A stretch of 64,000 nt of DNA from Neorhizobium galegae bv. orientalis str. HAMBI 540 (GTDB taxonomy: Bacteria; Pseudomonadota; Alphaproteobacteria; Rhizobiales; Rhizobiaceae), in assembly GCF_000731315.1 (NCBI RefSeq), contig NZ_HG938353.1, positions 4,583,963 through 4,647,962 of the forward strand, read 5' to 3'. A program made the position numbers and the translations under genes. Below are positions 34,356 through 44,414 of this stretch, piece after piece; the first letter of the stretch is position 1; every line of letters begins with the position of its first letter. The notes beneath the pieces were generated by a model. It saw only the letters and a list, made by a program, of their open reading frames with translations. It ran no database searches and was not told where the DNA came from.

Positions 34356-35276
34356 TTGACCGATGACCTGAAGAGCAGCCAGCGCGGCTATCGCGTCGCC
34401 AATACTTTCGTACCTGCGCGGCCATTGGAGCCGGCGCTTTATCTGGTCGCGACCCCCATCGGCAATCTCGGCGACATCACGCTGCGTGCGCTCGAAACGC
34501 TTTCCGGCGCCGATGTGCTGGCCTGCGAGGACACCCGGGTGACCCGCGTGCTGCTCGACCGCTATGGCATCGTCAACAGGCCCTATGCCTACCACGAGCA
34601 TAATTCCGACGAGGTCGGACCGAAGCTGATCGCGGCTTTGGAAGAAGGAAAATCGGTGGCGCTGGTCTCCGATGCCGGCACCCCCTTGGTCTCCGATCCC
34701 GGTTACCGGCTTGGTCAGATGGCGATCCAGGCCGGCCACAAGGTCGTGCCCATCCCCGGCGCCTCTGCGCCGCTCGCAGCGCTCGTCGGTTCCGGCATGC
34801 CGTCCGACGCGTTTCTGTTCGCCGGTTTCCTGCCGGTCAAGGACAAGGGCCGCCGCGACCGGCTGGCCGAGCTTTCGAAAGTGCCGGCAACGCTGATCTT
34901 CTTCGAATCGCCGCATCGCATCGGCGCAACGCTCGCCGCTGCCGCCGAAGTGCTCGGAACTGGCCGGCGCGCGGCGGTCTGCCGTGAATTGACGAAGACT
35001 TTCGAAGAGTTTCGCCGTGGCACGCTGGAGGAACTCGCCGCCTATTACGACGACGACCGCGTGGTGAAGGGGGAGATCGTGCTGCTTCTCGCGCCACCCG
35101 AGGCTGAGGAGCCTCCCGGCGAAGTCGAGGTGGACGTGCTGCTGCGCCAGCTTTCAACCTCCATGCCAGCGGCGAAAGCCGCTGCCGAGGCTGCGCGGCT
35201 CACCGGCCTTGCCCGCAAGGTTCTTTATCAGCGGCTCCTGGAGTTGAAGGGCGAGGATGGCGGCGGGGCGCAATGA
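34356..35276 (+). CDS. rsmI: 16S rRNA (cytidine-1402-2'-O)-methyltransferase RsmI
   Basis: A 306-residue tetrapyrrole-methylase-fold enzyme: LYLVATPIGNLGDITLRALE near residue 28, EDTRVTRVLLDRYG, VSDAGTPLVSDPGY, PIPGASAPLAAL, FFESPHRI. It modifies C1402 in the decoding centre together with RsmH. The frame allows only a TTG at 34356 (MTDD) before an upstream stop, unless translation begins inside; the rest of the N-terminus (to residue 26) is variable in the family. It overlaps yraN by 20 bases. Confidence 0.95.
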   Translation: MTDDLKSSQRGYRVANTFVPARPLEPALYLVATPIGNLGDITLRALETLSGADVLACEDTRVTRVLLDRYGIVNRPYAYHEHNSDEVGPKLIAALEEGKSVALVSDAGTPLVSDPGYRLGQMAIQAGHKVVPIPGASAPLAALVGSGMPSDAFLFAGFLPVKDKGRRDRLAELSKVPATLIFFESPHRIGATLAAAAEVLGTGRRAAVCRELTKTFEEFRRGTLEELAAYYDDDRVVKGEIVLLLAPPEAEEPPGEVEVDVLLRQLSTSMPAAKAAAEAARLTGLARKVLYQRLLELKGEDGGGAQ

Positions 35277-35646
35277 CAACGGCCTGAACCGGCGAAAGGC
35301 CGCGCGGCAGAGGGCTTATAAAAGAGGCCATCTCTCCGAATATCTCGCCGCGCTCTATCTGTTTGTGAAGGGCTATCGCATCCTTGCCATTCGCTATCGC
35401 ACAAAGATCGGCGAGATCGATCTTATAGCCCGCAAGGGGGACCTTGTCATATTCGTCGAGGTCAAGGCGCGGAGAGGCGAAAGCGAAGCCATCGATGCAG
35501 TCGGCTACACGACCCAGAACCGTATTCGCGCGGCAAGCGCGCTGTGGCTTTCGAAGCGGAAGCATGTAGCGACGCTTTCGCAGCGCTACGATATTATTGC
35601 AGTGCTTCCAGGGCGTCTGCCGCGGCATTTTCCCGACGCATTCTAA
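35257..35646 (+). CDS. YraN-family (UPF0102) endonuclease-like protein
   Basis: A 129-residue protein with the restriction-endonuclease-like core RTKIGEIDLIARKGDLVIFVE then VKARRGES, holding the E, D and ExK metal residues, and a TQNRIRAAS helix. The family is almost always next to rsmI, as here, and is associated with DNA uptake/processing or Holliday-junction-like roles without firm proof. GAGGATGG with ATG at 35257 overlaps the rsmI end. Confidence 0.9.
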   Translation: MAAGRNDNGLNRRKAARQRAYKRGHLSEYLAALYLFVKGYRILAIRYRTKIGEIDLIARKGDLVIFVEVKARRGESEAIDAVGYTTQNRIRAASALWLSKRKHVATLSQRYDIIAVLPGRLPRHFPDAF

Positions 35647-35669
35647 CGAACGAATCAAGTGTCCTTGCT

Positions 35670-35709
35670 CTGTTAGAAAAATGACATAAAACTGTAACGG
35701 TGGTGTCAT
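35670..35709 (+). promoter_or_regulatory. Tandem Pho boxes (four heptads) before ugpB
   Basis: Four heptads repeat every 11 bases: CTGTTAG (35670-35676), ATGACAT (35681-35687), CTGTAAC (35692-35698) and GTGTCAT (35703-35709). The first two spacers are AAAA. The middle pair ATGACAT-AAAA-CTGTAAC closely fits the rhizobial Pho box for one PhoB dimer, and the array has room for two dimers. It ends 50 bases before the ugpB start, so phosphate-starvation induction of the operon is expected. Confidence 0.8.
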
Positions 35710-35759
35710 GGGAGGACCCTATTTGGGGGCCGACACCAATCAAGGTGGAGGAAATAATA

Positions 35760-37082
35760 ATGTTGAGAAAACTCTCAATGGCCGCATTCGCGGTCGCGCT
35801 GTCGGCAACGTCGTCGCTTGCCGCGACGGAAGTCACCTGGTGGCATGCCATGGGTGGCGAACTCGGCAAGAAGCTTGAGGAAATCGCTCAGAAATTCAAT
35901 GAGAGCCAGTCCGACTACAAAGTCGTTCCGGTCTACAAGGGAAGTTATCCGGAAACGTTGACCGCCGCGATCGCCGCGTTCCGCGCTGGCCAGCAACCGG
36001 CTATCGTCCAGGTCTTCGAAGTTGGCACCGGCACGATGATGGCTGCCAAGGGCGCCGTCTATCCTGTCTACAAGCTGATGGCGGACGAAGGCGAACCCTT
36101 CGACACCAAGACATTCCTGGCTCCGGTCACCGGCTACTATTCCGATACGAAGGGCAACATCCTGTCGCTGCCCTTCAATTCCTCCACTCCGATCATGTAC
36201 TACAACAAGGACATCTTCAAAAAGGCGGGCCTTGATCCTGAAGTTGCCCCGAAGACCTGGAAGGAAGTGGAGGAGTTCTCGAAGAAGATCGTTTCCTCCG
36301 GCGCTGCCAAATGCGGCCTCACCTCCGCCTGGATTACCTGGGTCCAGACCGAAAACCTTTCGGCGCTGCACGACAAGCCTTTCGGCACCCTGCAGAACGG
36401 TTTCGGCGGTGTGAAGTCTGAATTCACCTTCAACGGTCCTCTGCAGGTCAAGCACTGGGCAAACCTGAAGAAGTGGCAGGACGAAGGACTGTTCAAGTAT
36501 GGTGGACCGGTCGGTGGCGACCAGGCGGCGACCATGTTCTATTCGCAGGAATGCGCCATCACGATGAACTCCTCCGCAGGCCGCGCCGGGGTCATCAACA
36601 ACGCCAAGAACTTCACGCCGGGCTTCGCCCCGCTGCCTTATTACGACGATGAGATCAAGGAGCCGAAGAACTCCATCATCGGCGGCGCCACCCTCTGGGT
36701 GCTGAACGGCAAGGATAAGGCGACCTACAAGGGTGTAGCCAAGTTCTTCAGCTATCTCTCCAAGCCGGATGTCCAGGCTGATTGGCACCAATTCACCGGT
36801 TATCTGCCGATCACCAATGCTGCTTACGAACTCGGCCAGAAGCAGGGCTATTACGAAAAGAACCCGGGCTCCGACATCGCCATCAAGCAGATCACTCGCG
36901 GTACTCCCTCGGAAAATTCGAAGGGCGTGCGGTTCGGCAACTTTACCCAGGTCCGCACCATCATCGACGAGGAGTTCCAGGCACTCCTCGCCAACAAGAA
37001 GGACGCCAAGCAGTCGCTCGACAGCGCAGTGCAGCGCGGCAATGCGCTTCTGCGTGAATTCGAGGCGGCCAACTCGAACTGA
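35760..37082 (+). CDS. ugpB: sn-Glycerol-3-phosphate ABC transporter, binding protein
   Basis: A 440-residue periplasmic solute-binding protein with signal peptide (cleaved about SSLAATE). The family 1 pattern shows WWHAMGGELGKKLEEIAQKFN, PAIVQVFEVGTGTMMAAKGA, LPFNSSTPIMYYNKDIFKKAG, ECAITMNSSAGRAGV and GGATLWVLNG. UgpB binds glycerol-3-phosphate and glycerophosphodiesters. The ATG at 35760 follows GGTGGAGGAAATAATA; the frame upstream runs into the Pho boxes. First gene of ugpBAEC. Confidence 0.96.
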   Translation: MLRKLSMAAFAVALSATSSLAATEVTWWHAMGGELGKKLEEIAQKFNESQSDYKVVPVYKGSYPETLTAAIAAFRAGQQPAIVQVFEVGTGTMMAAKGAVYPVYKLMADEGEPFDTKTFLAPVTGYYSDTKGNILSLPFNSSTPIMYYNKDIFKKAGLDPEVAPKTWKEVEEFSKKIVSSGAAKCGLTSAWITWVQTENLSALHDKPFGTLQNGFGGVKSEFTFNGPLQVKHWANLKKWQDEGLFKYGGPVGGDQAATMFYSQECAITMNSSAGRAGVINNAKNFTPGFAPLPYYDDEIKEPKNSIIGGATLWVLNGKDKATYKGVAKFFSYLSKPDVQADWHQFTGYLPITNAAYELGQKQGYYEKNPGSDIAIKQITRGTPSENSKGVRFGNFTQVRTIIDEEFQALLANKKDAKQSLDSAVQRGNALLREFEAANSN

Positions 37083-37099
37083 TCGTTCCGATCTCCGCA

Positions 37100-37127
37100 G
37101 GGAGGACCGGCTGTCGCCGGCCCTCCC
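37100..37127 (+). other. Strong hairpin between ugpB and ugpA
   Basis: GGGAGGACCGGC (37100-37111) and GCCGGCCCTCCC (37116-37127) form a 12-bp stem with one A-C mismatch and a 4-base TGTC loop. Only a weak T-run follows (TTGCTTGCTTATT). Such hairpins after binding-protein genes usually stabilise the ugpB message or partially terminate it, so that the binding protein exceeds the permease. Confidence 0.75.
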
Positions 37128-37159
37128 TTGCTTGCTTATTACGTTGTGGTGAGGGAACG

Positions 37160-38044
37160 GTGGATACCAAAAGAACAACCTTCAATAACCGCCTGCTGCC
37201 CTATATGCTGCTCGCGCCCCAGCTCGCTATCACGCTCGTCTTCTTCATCTGGCCTGCCGCGCAGGCAGTGAAGTCTTCATTCGAGCGGGAAGATCCCTTT
37301 GGTTTCTCGACCGTTTTCGTCGGATTGACCCATTATCGGCGGCTGTTCGAAGACCCGAACTATCTGGATGCTCTCTGGCGCACCGCCGTATTCGCGGTGT
37401 CCGTAACCATCCTGTCGATGATGCTCGGTCTTGCATTCGCGGCCGCGGTCAACCGCCTGACGCGGTCCGCCAGAATTTATACCACCCTGCTTGTCTGGCC
37501 TTATGCCGTCGCACCTGTCGTAGCGGGCGTCCTGTGGTGGTTTCTCTTCAATACATCCACCGGCCTGTTGCCCTTCTTCCTGGAGCGCATCGGCATTCGC
37601 TGGGACCATGATCTCAACGGCACGCATGCGATGATCCTGATCATCATCGCGGCAGCCTGGAAGCAGATCTCCTACAACTTCCTTTTCTTCCTGGCTGGAT
37701 TGCAGTCGGTGCCGCAGTCGCTGATCGAGGCCGCCGCGATCGATGGGTCAGGCCCGGTGAGACGCTTCTTCACCATCTCTCTGCCGCTTCTGTCGCCGAC
37801 GACGTTTTTCCTGTTCATCATCAACGTGAACTACACGATGTTCGACACCTTCCCGATCGTGGATGCCACGACGGGCGGCGGCCCCGCGCAGGCGACGACG
37901 ACGCTTGTCTACAAGGTCTATCAGGACGGTTACGTCGGTTTGAACATCGGTTCGTCCTCGGCGCAGTCGGTCTTGCTGATGTTGATCGTGATGCTGCTGA
38001 CCTTTGTTCAGTTCCGCTTCGTCGAACGCCGCGTCCAGTATTGA
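37160..38044 (+). CDS. ugpA: sn-Glycerol-3-phosphate ABC transporter permease UgpA
   Basis: A 294-residue inner-membrane permease with six hydrophobic helices. LLPYMLLAPQLAITLVFFIWP forms the first, and the ATPase-contact EAA loop is SLIEAAAIDGSGPVRRFFTI followed by SLPLLSPTTFF. GTG at 37160 (GAGGGAAC upstream at 37151) is the start codon. It pairs with UgpE downstream (9-base gap). Sequence matches the UgpA branch of the MalF/UgpA family. Confidence 0.95.
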   Translation: MDTKRTTFNNRLLPYMLLAPQLAITLVFFIWPAAQAVKSSFEREDPFGFSTVFVGLTHYRRLFEDPNYLDALWRTAVFAVSVTILSMMLGLAFAAAVNRLTRSARIYTTLLVWPYAVAPVVAGVLWWFLFNTSTGLLPFFLERIGIRWDHDLNGTHAMILIIIAAAWKQISYNFLFFLAGLQSVPQSLIEAAAIDGSGPVRRFFTISLPLLSPTTFFLFIINVNYTMFDTFPIVDATTGGGPAQATTTLVYKVYQDGYVGLNIGSSSAQSVLLMLIVMLLTFVQFRFVERRVQY

Positions 38045-38053
38045 GGAACGATC

Positions 38054-38902
38054 ATGGTTGAAAACCGCCCCTTCCTGACCTTCCTCACCCACGCATTCCT
38101 GATCCTGGGATTTCTGGTGGTCGCGCTGCCGGTCTATGTCGCGATCATGGCATCGACCCATGACGTCTCGACGCTGATGAGCGGGCCTGTCCCGCTTCTG
38201 CCAGGTTCGCATTTCATCGAGAACTATTCGACCATTCTGACGAGCGCCGCGGCCGCTCACGGCCTGCCCAATTATTCGCACATGGCGCTGAACTCTCTGA
38301 TCATGGCGTTGACGATCACGGCCGGAAAAATTGCCATCTCGATCCTTTCCGCCTTCGCGATCGTCTATTTCCGGTTTCCGTTCCGGCTACTGGCTTTCTG
38401 GATCATCTTCGTCACCCTGATGCTGCCGGTCGAGGTGCGCATCATGCCGACATACAAGATCGTCGCCGACCTCGGCATGCTGAATTCCTGGGCTGGTCTG
38501 ACTGTCCCGCTGATCGCATCGGCCACGGCGACCTTTCTGTTCCGCCAGTTCTTCATGACAGTCCCGGACGAGCTTCTGGAAGCGGCCCGTGTGGACGGAG
38601 CCGGCCCTATGAAGTTCTTCCGGGACATCCTGCTGCCGCTCTCGCGCACCAATATCGGCGCGCTATGCGTCATCCTCTTCATCTACGGTTGGGTTCAGTA
38701 CCTCTGGCCGCTCCTGGTGACCACCGACCCCGGCTATTACACGCTGATGATGGGGATGAAGCGCATGGTTACGGCGCAGGACGGCGTCATCGAGTGGCAA
38801 CTCGTCATGGCAGGGTCCGTACTCGCCATGCTTCCCCCCATCCTCGTCGTGATTTTCATGCAGCGGTTGTTCATCCGCGGGCTTACTGAAACGGAGAAAT
38901 AA
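38054..38902 (+). CDS. ugpE: sn-Glycerol-3-phosphate ABC transporter permease UgpE
   Basis: A 282-residue permease with six membrane segments. It has a typical [20 protein letters not shown] first periplasmic turn, the central [20 protein letters not shown] and the EAA loop [20 protein letters not shown]. It ends IRGLTETEK just before ugpC (1-base gap). UgpA and UgpE form the heterodimeric channel for glycerol-3-phosphate. Confidence 0.95.
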   Translation: MVENRPFLTFLTHAFLILGFLVVALPVYVAIMASTHDVSTLMSGPVPLLPGSHFIENYSTILTSAAAAHGLPNYSHMALNSLIMALTITAGKIAISILSAFAIVYFRFPFRLLAFWIIFVTLMLPVEVRIMPTYKIVADLGMLNSWAGLTVPLIASATATFLFRQFFMTVPDELLEAARVDGAGPMKFFRDILLPLSRTNIGALCVILFIYGWVQYLWPLLVTTDPGYYTLMMGMKRMVTAQDGVIEWQLVMAGSVLAMLPPILVVIFMQRLFIRGLTETEK

Positions 38903-38903
38903 C

Positions 38904-40004
38904 ATGGCTGGCATTCACATTTCAGAAGTTTCGAAGGTTTATACCGGCGGCGTAAAGGCGGTAAGCTCCGTCTCCATCGACATAGCCGATGGCGAGTTCA
39001 TCGTCCTCGTCGGTCCATCTGGCTGCGGCAAGTCTACGCTGTTGCGCATGGTTGCGGGGCTGGAAGCCATCTCTGCGGGCGAAGTGAAAATCGCCGGCCG
39101 GGTCGTCAACGAGGTCGAGCCGGCCGAGCGCGATATCGCCATGGTGTTCCAGAATTACGCTCTCTATCCGCATATGACGGTGTATAACAACCTGGCCTAC
39201 GGTCTGAAGAACCGCGGTACGCCGAAGGCTGAGATCGACGCGCGTGTCGCCGAAGCCGCCCGCATGCTGGAGATCACCCAGTATCTGGAGCGCAAGCCCC
39301 GCGCGCTTTCCGGCGGCCAGCGCCAGCGTGTCGCCATGGGCCGCGCCATCGTCCGCAAACCGGCAGCCTTTCTGTTCGACGAGCCGCTTTCCAACCTCGA
39401 TGCGAAACTGCGCGTTTCCATGCGTGGCGAAATCAAGCGCCTGCAGCGCCGCCTCGGCACCACCTCGATCTACGTCACCCATGACCAGCTCGAAGCCATG
39501 ACGCTCGCCGACCGCCTCGTCGTTCTGAACGGGGGAGAGATCGAGCAGATCGGGGCGCCGTTGGAAGTTTACCACGCGCCGGCCTCCACCTTTGTCGCGA
39601 GCTTCATCGGTTCGCCGGCCATGAACCTCGTCAAGGGCGAACTGCATGGCGACAAGCTGGCGATCGGCCCGGCGATGATCAGCCTCAACGGTTTCGCACC
39701 GACTTCGGGCGCAGTTACCGTCGGCGTTCGCGCCGAGGACCTGCGCATCGCGCGCGACGACGAAGAGGCTCTGCCTTTCCGCCTCGAATATACCGAGGAA
39801 CTCGGTGCCCAGCGACTGATCCACGGCACTGTCGGCGATCAGCAGATCACTGCCGCCGTTTCGCCGGAAATTGCGATTTCTGCGGAAATGCGCATCGCCG
39901 TCGATGCCAGGCGCCTGCACTTTTTCTCGCTCGATACGGGCAAGCGGCTGCCGGGCAACGTACCGGCGGAGGCGAAGCTCGCGCCCGTCGAACCGGTTCT
40001 CTAA
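38904..40004 (+). CDS. ugpC: sn-Glycerol-3-phosphate ABC transporter ATPase UgpC
   Basis: A 366-residue ATPase of the MalK/UgpC group. Walker [10 protein letters not shown] near residue 37, Q-loop [15 protein letters not shown], signature [17 protein letters not shown], Walker [16 protein letters not shown] and H-loop [13 protein letters not shown] are all intact. The C-terminal third is the regulatory TOBE/OB region ([15 protein letters not shown]). Last gene of the operon; no ugpQ phosphodiesterase follows. Confidence 0.96.
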   Translation: MAGIHISEVSKVYTGGVKAVSSVSIDIADGEFIVLVGPSGCGKSTLLRMVAGLEAISAGEVKIAGRVVNEVEPAERDIAMVFQNYALYPHMTVYNNLAYGLKNRGTPKAEIDARVAEAARMLEITQYLERKPRALSGGQRQRVAMGRAIVRKPAAFLFDEPLSNLDAKLRVSMRGEIKRLQRRLGTTSIYVTHDQLEAMTLADRLVVLNGGEIEQIGAPLEVYHAPASTFVASFIGSPAMNLVKGELHGDKLAIGPAMISLNGFAPTSGAVTVGVRAEDLRIARDDEEALPFRLEYTEELGAQRLIHGTVGDQQITAAVSPEIAISAEMRIAVDARRLHFFSLDTGKRLPGNVPAEAKLAPVEPVL

Positions 40005-40018
40005 AGAGAGCGCGAAAA

Positions 40019-40053
40019 TCAGGCCGATCGTTAAAATTGTAAGATCGGCCTGA
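40019..40053 (+). terminator. Hairpin after ugpC, probable terminator
   Basis: TCAGGCCGATC (40019-40029) and GATCGGCCTGA (40043-40053) form a perfect 11-bp stem around an AT-rich 13-base loop. It lies 15 bases after the ugpC stop. There is no T-run, so it may end transcription with Rho or act as a 3' stabiliser. Confidence 0.6.
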
Positions 40054-40112
40054 ACAGCAGCCTTACTCTTTGCCACTACAGTTTCCCGGAATTGGCAGCT
40101 TTTGGGGGAAAG

Positions 40113-40616
40113 ATGAGTTGGCACGTCCTCGCCGCGACCGCAGCGGCACTCGCATTCAGATACAGGTCCGACGCCCCGGAGAAGCCGAAGGTTAAGGCGT
40201 TCATCGGCGCCTGTCCGCATTCTCTGGAAATGAAGCCAATGCCGATCGAGCCCACATGGGTGCTCGCCGGTGATCCGCGGGCGCGGGCCGCCTCCCACTC
40301 CACTGCAGAAGACGATTGCGCCACGACCGGCGTGTGGGAATGCACGGCCGGCGAGTTCCGCTGGTATTTCCACTGGGACGAGACGGTGGTGATCCTCGAA
40401 GGCGAGGTGCACGTGACCGCCGATGACGGCACGCAGCGCACGCTGACGGCAGGCGATGTCGGCTATTTCAAGGGCCGGACCTGGGCCACCTGGCGCATCG
40501 ACAATTATCTCAAGAAGGTCGCCTTCATCCGCCGGCCTTTCCCGAAGCCGATCGCCATGCTTTTCCGCCTGCGCAACATGTTGCGGGCAAAGACGCAGGT
40601 CGGCATCTCCGCGTGA
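40113..40616 (+). CDS. Cupin-domain protein (DUF861-like)
   Basis: A 167-residue protein whose middle part shows the cupin_3 pattern: TTGVWECTAGEFRWYFHWDE, VVILEGEVHVTADDG, TLTAGDVGYFKGRTWATW. GGGGGAAAG immediately before the ATG at 40113 decides the start over the upstream frame. Cupins of this group include (S)-ureidoglycine aminohydrolase relatives, but no enzyme role is claimed. It stands alone between ugp and gshB. Confidence 0.85.
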   Translation: MSWHVLAATAAALAFRYRSDAPEKPKVKAFIGACPHSLEMKPMPIEPTWVLAGDPRARAASHSTAEDDCATTGVWECTAGEFRWYFHWDETVVILEGEVHVTADDGTQRTLTAGDVGYFKGRTWATWRIDNYLKKVAFIRRPFPKPIAMLFRLRNMLRAKTQVGISA

Positions 40617-40690
40617 TATCGGCCGATTGCAGTTGCCTTTGGGGGCTCGCCATCCTACATCAGGCGGGCCAATCCTAGGGGGCTGAAGTC

Positions 40691-41641
40691 ATGGCGAAAA
40701 TCCGCAAGGTCGCGTTCCAGATGGACCATATTTCCGGCATCAGCATTGCCGGCGATTCCACCTTCGCCATGGCGCTCGAAGCGCAGGCGCGTGGTTTCGA
40801 ACTCTTTCACTATACCCCCGACCGCCTGACCATGCGCGACGGCAAGATCTTTGCAGCCGTCGAACCGCTGCAGGTTCGCGACGTCAAGGGCGATCATTTC
40901 ACGCTCGGCGACAAGGAGCGCATCGACCTCTCGGAGATGGACGTCGTGCATCTGCGTCAGGATCCGCCCTTCGATATGGGCTATATCACCTCGACCCATC
41001 TGCTCGAGCGCATCCACCCGAAAACGCTTGTCGTCAACGACCCCGCCTGGGTGCGCAACTCGCCTGAGAAGATTTTCGTCACCGAATTTGCCGATTTGAT
41101 GCCGGCAACGCTGATCAGCCGCGATCCGGGCGAAATCGCCCGCTTCCGCGAGGAGATGGGTGACATCATCCTGAAGCCGCTCTACGGCAATGGCGGCGCC
41201 GGGGTTTTCCATTCCGCCCGCGACGATCGCAATTTCACGTCGCTGCTCGAAATGTTCGGCCAGATGTATCGCGGTGAACCCTATATCGCCCAGGCCTATC
41301 TGCCGGCCGTGCGCAAGGGCGACAAGCGCATCCTTCTGGTCGATGGCGAGCCGGTCGGCGCGATCAACCGGGTTCCCGCCGAGCACGACAGCCGCTCCAA
41401 CATGCATGTCGGCGGCCGCGCCGAGGCGACCGAGATCACGCCGCGCGAGAAGGAAATCTGCTCCCGCATCGGACCCGCCCTGCGCGAGCGCGGCTTCATC
41501 TTCGTTGGCATCGATGTCATCGGCGATTACATGACCGAGATCAACGTCACATCCCCGACGGGCATCCGCGAAGTCAAGAAGTTCGGCGGCGCCGACGTCG
41601 CAAGCCTCCTCTGGGATGCAATCGAGGCAAAACGCGCCTGA
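40691..41641 (+). CDS. gshB: Glutathione synthase
   Basis: A 316-residue ATP-grasp enzyme joining gamma-glutamylcysteine and glycine. The N-terminal pre-ATP-grasp domain has [20 protein letters not shown] and [20 protein letters not shown]. The ATP-grasp part shows [35 protein letters not shown] and [14 protein letters not shown] with the magnesium residues. Length matches prokaryotic GshB. RBS AGGGGGC stands before 40691. Confidence 0.97.
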   Translation: MAKIRKVAFQMDHISGISIAGDSTFAMALEAQARGFELFHYTPDRLTMRDGKIFAAVEPLQVRDVKGDHFTLGDKERIDLSEMDVVHLRQDPPFDMGYITSTHLLERIHPKTLVVNDPAWVRNSPEKIFVTEFADLMPATLISRDPGEIARFREEMGDIILKPLYGNGGAGVFHSARDDRNFTSLLEMFGQMYRGEPYIAQAYLPAVRKGDKRILLVDGEPVGAINRVPAEHDSRSNMHVGGRAEATEITPREKEICSRIGPALRERGFIFVGIDVIGDYMTEINVTSPTGIREVKKFGGADVASLLWDAIEAKRA

Positions 41642-41836
41642 TGCAGGCAAGGGGTTTCGGATACTGATTGCCTTTGTTCTCACGATGCAACCGCCTGCAA
41701 CCCACTTGCAGCGGATGCGTGAAGTTGTTCGATTAATGTTCTTGTTTCATTCTTATTTCTATGCCAGATTGCAATTCTTGGCACGGAAAGCGTGTATCGC
41801 TGGCGTCCTGGACATGAAGTTAGGGGCGGGGTGGAT

Positions 41837-43372
41837 ATGGTTTCGCGCGTCAGCACGGTTGCATTCCAGGGCATAGAAGGCGTTCCGGTCGACGTGCAGG
41901 TCATGGTCGGACCCGGAAAAATCAACATGCATATCGTCGGCCTGCCGGACAAGGCGGTGGCCGAGAGCCGCGAGCGGGTGCAGGCGGCGTTGCACGCCTC
42001 TGGCCTTGCCATGCCGCCGAAGAAGATCACCGTCAATCTGGCGCCGGCCGACCTTCCGAAAGAAGGATCGCATTTCGACCTGCCGATCGCGCTGGCCCTG
42101 ATGGCGGCGTTGGGCGCCGTTCCCGGAGATGCACTCACCGGTTATGTCGTGCTTGGGGAACTGAACCTCGACGGCACGCTTGCGCCCGTGGCCGGCGCAC
42201 TTCCGGCGGCAATCGCCGCCAACGCTCTGGGAAAGGGCCTGATCTGCCCGGCCGACAGCGGCGCGGAAGCCGCCTGGGCAGGGGCCGATATCGATATCAT
42301 CGCGCCGCGCAGCCTGATCGCGCTTGCCAACCATTTCCGCGGCACCCAGGTCATCTCGCGTCCGCAGCCGGCGATCCGCGCCTTGCCTGCCAACCTGCCG
42401 GATCTCGTCGACATCAAAGGCCAGGAAAGCGCCAAGCGGGCGCTGGAAGTCGCCGCAGCCGGTGGGCATAATCTTCTGATGGTCGGTCCTCCCGGCTCCG
42501 GAAAATCCATGCTCGCCGCCCGGCTGCCGTCCATCCTGCCGCCGCTTTCAGCTGCCGAACTGCTGGAAGTGTCGATGATCCATTCGATCGCCGGCCAGCT
42601 TTCCGGCGGCAAGCTTTCCGATCGCCGACCTTACCGCACGCCACACCATTCGGCCACCATGGCAGCGCTCGTGGGCGGTGGCCTGCGCGCCAGGCCAGGG
42701 GAGGCATCGCTTGCCCATCACGGCGTGCTGTTCCTCGACGAATTCCCGGAATTCTCGCCGCAGGCGCTGGACGCGCTCCGCCAGCCGCTGGAGACCGGCG
42801 AATGCATTATCGCCCGCGCCAACCATCGGGTTTCCTATCCCGCCAGTATCCAGCTCGTCGCCGCCATGAACCCATGCCGCTGCGGCATGGCAGGCGAACC
42901 CGGCCATTCCTGCGCACGTGGGCCAAAATGCATGTCGGACTATCAGGGGCGCATTTCAGGGCCGCTGATGGACAGGATCGATATCCGCATAGACGTGCCG
43001 GCCGTGTCCGCTGCCGATCTCATTCGTCCGCGGCCGGCGGAAAGTAGCGCGGATGTCGCCAGGCGCGTAGCGGCTGCGCGTGACAGGCAGCGGGAGCGGT
43101 TTGAACAGGCGGGTTATCCGCGCGTGCTCACCAATGCCCGCTGCTCGACGGCATTGATCGAGAAGATCGCCGAACCCGATCCCGGCGGTCTCCAGCTGCT
43201 CAGGGATGCGGCGGAAAAGCTCAAATTCTCAGCCCGCGGATACCACCGCATTTTGAAGGTCGCCCGCACGCTCGCCGATCTGGACGGCAAGGATACCGTC
43301 GGCCGCCTCCATCTCGCCGAGGCGATTTCCTATCGCATGGCCGGCGAACGGCTGGCGACGGCCGCGGCGTGA
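41837..43372 (+). CDS. comM: YifB/ComM-family Mg-chelatase-like AAA+ ATPase
   Basis: A 511-residue AAA+ protein. The N-terminal S5-like domain (VSTVAFQGIEGVPVDVQVMV, GLPDKAVAESRERVQAAL) is followed by Walker A GPPGSGKSMLAARLPSILP near 228, Walker B VLFLDEFPEFSP and the MNPCRCG cysteine motif. ComM proteins act in branch migration during natural transformation. ATG at 41837 begins the family consensus; the longer frame upstream is not conserved. Confidence 0.94.
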   Translation: MVSRVSTVAFQGIEGVPVDVQVMVGPGKINMHIVGLPDKAVAESRERVQAALHASGLAMPPKKITVNLAPADLPKEGSHFDLPIALALMAALGAVPGDALTGYVVLGELNLDGTLAPVAGALPAAIAANALGKGLICPADSGAEAAWAGADIDIIAPRSLIALANHFRGTQVISRPQPAIRALPANLPDLVDIKGQESAKRALEVAAAGGHNLLMVGPPGSGKSMLAARLPSILPPLSAAELLEVSMIHSIAGQLSGGKLSDRRPYRTPHHSATMAALVGGGLRARPGEASLAHHGVLFLDEFPEFSPQALDALRQPLETGECIIARANHRVSYPASIQLVAAMNPCRCGMAGEPGHSCARGPKCMSDYQGRISGPLMDRIDIRIDVPAVSAADLIRPRPAESSADVARRVAAARDRQRERFEQAGYPRVLTNARCSTALIEKIAEPDPGGLQLLRDAAEKLKFSARGYHRILKVARTLADLDGKDTVGRLHLAEAISYRMAGERLATAAA

Positions 43373-43445
43373 GGGTAGGGAGTGGTGAACGAAGCTCTCA
43401 GCGGCTTGTATGACGCCGGCTTCGCCCGACACCACCCACTATCCA

Positions 43446-44414
43446 CTAATTCCCCAATCCCTCAAAAAGCGCCGTCGACAGATAACGCTCGGCGAAGGAT
43501 GGAATGATGACCACGATGGTCTTGCCGGCGTTTTCTTCGCGGCTGCCGACTTCGATGGCGGCCTGCAGCGCCGCACCGGAGGAGATACCGACCGGCACGC
43601 CTTCGAGCCTGGCCACCAGGCGGGCCATCTCCATCGCCTCACCGCTGTTGACGGTGATGATCTCGTCATAGATGTGCGTGTCCAGGATTTTCGGTGCGAA
43701 ACCTGCGCCGATGCCCTGGATCTTGTGCGGCCCGGGCTGTCCGCCGGAGAGCACCGGCGATTCTTCCGGTTCGACGGCAATGATCTTGAGTGCCGGGTTA
43801 CGCTCTTTCAGCACCTGGCCGGCACCGGTGATCGTGCCGCCGGTGCCGATGCCGGAGACGAAGATGTCGATCTTGCCATCGGTATCGTTCCAGATTTCCT
43901 CGGCCGTCGTCTTGCGGTGAATTTCGGGGTTGGCCGGATTTTCGAACTGTTGCGGGATGACCGCGTCCGGAAGGGAAGCGGCGAGTTCTTCCGCCTTGGC
44001 GATCGCTCCCTTCATGCCTTTCGGGCCTTCGGTCAGCACCAGCTCGGCGCCGAGGAGGGCCAGCATCTTGCGGCGCTCGATCGACATGGTTTCCGGCATC
44101 GTCAGGATCAGCTTGTATCCCTTGGCGGCCGCTGCGAAGGCCAGCGCGATGCCGGTATTGCCGGACGTAGGCTCGACCAGCGTCGTCCTGCCGGGCGTGA
44201 TCTTGCCTTCAGCCTCCAGGCTTTCGATCATCGCCACCCCGATGCGATCTTTGACGGATGCGATCGGGTTGAAGAATTCGAGCTTGGCCAAAAGATTGGC
44301 CTTCACGCCCTTTTCCTTGGCCAGCTTGTCGAGGCGCACGATGGGGGTGTCGCCGATGGTTTCGGTGATCGAGGAATAGATGCGGCCGCGTCCCGGCTTT
44401 CTGGTCTCTGGCAT
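43446..44414 (-). CDS. cysK: Cysteine synthase A (O-acetylserine sulfhydrylase)
   Basis: A 322-residue PLP enzyme forming cysteine from O-acetylserine and sulfide. The PLP lysine is in [12 protein letters not shown], substrate loop [11 protein letters not shown], phosphate-binding [14 protein letters not shown], and [13 protein letters not shown] near the C-terminus. It is convergent with comM and reads toward it, 73 bases apart. No recognisable regulatory site in the upstream 129 bases. Confidence 0.96.
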   Translation of the reverse strand: MPETRKPGRGRIYSSITETIGDTPIVRLDKLAKEKGVKANLLAKLEFFNPIASVKDRIGVAMIESLEAEGKITPGRTTLVEPTSGNTGIALAFAAAAKGYKLILTMPETMSIERRKMLALLGAELVLTEGPKGMKGAIAKAEELAASLPDAVIPQQFENPANPEIHRKTTAEEIWNDTDGKIDIFVSGIGTGGTITGAGQVLKERNPALKIIAVEPEESPVLSGGQPGPHKIQGIGAGFAPKILDTHIYDEIITVNSGEAMEMARLVARLEGVPVGISSGAALQAAIEVGSREENAGKTIVVIIPSFAERYLSTALFEGLGN

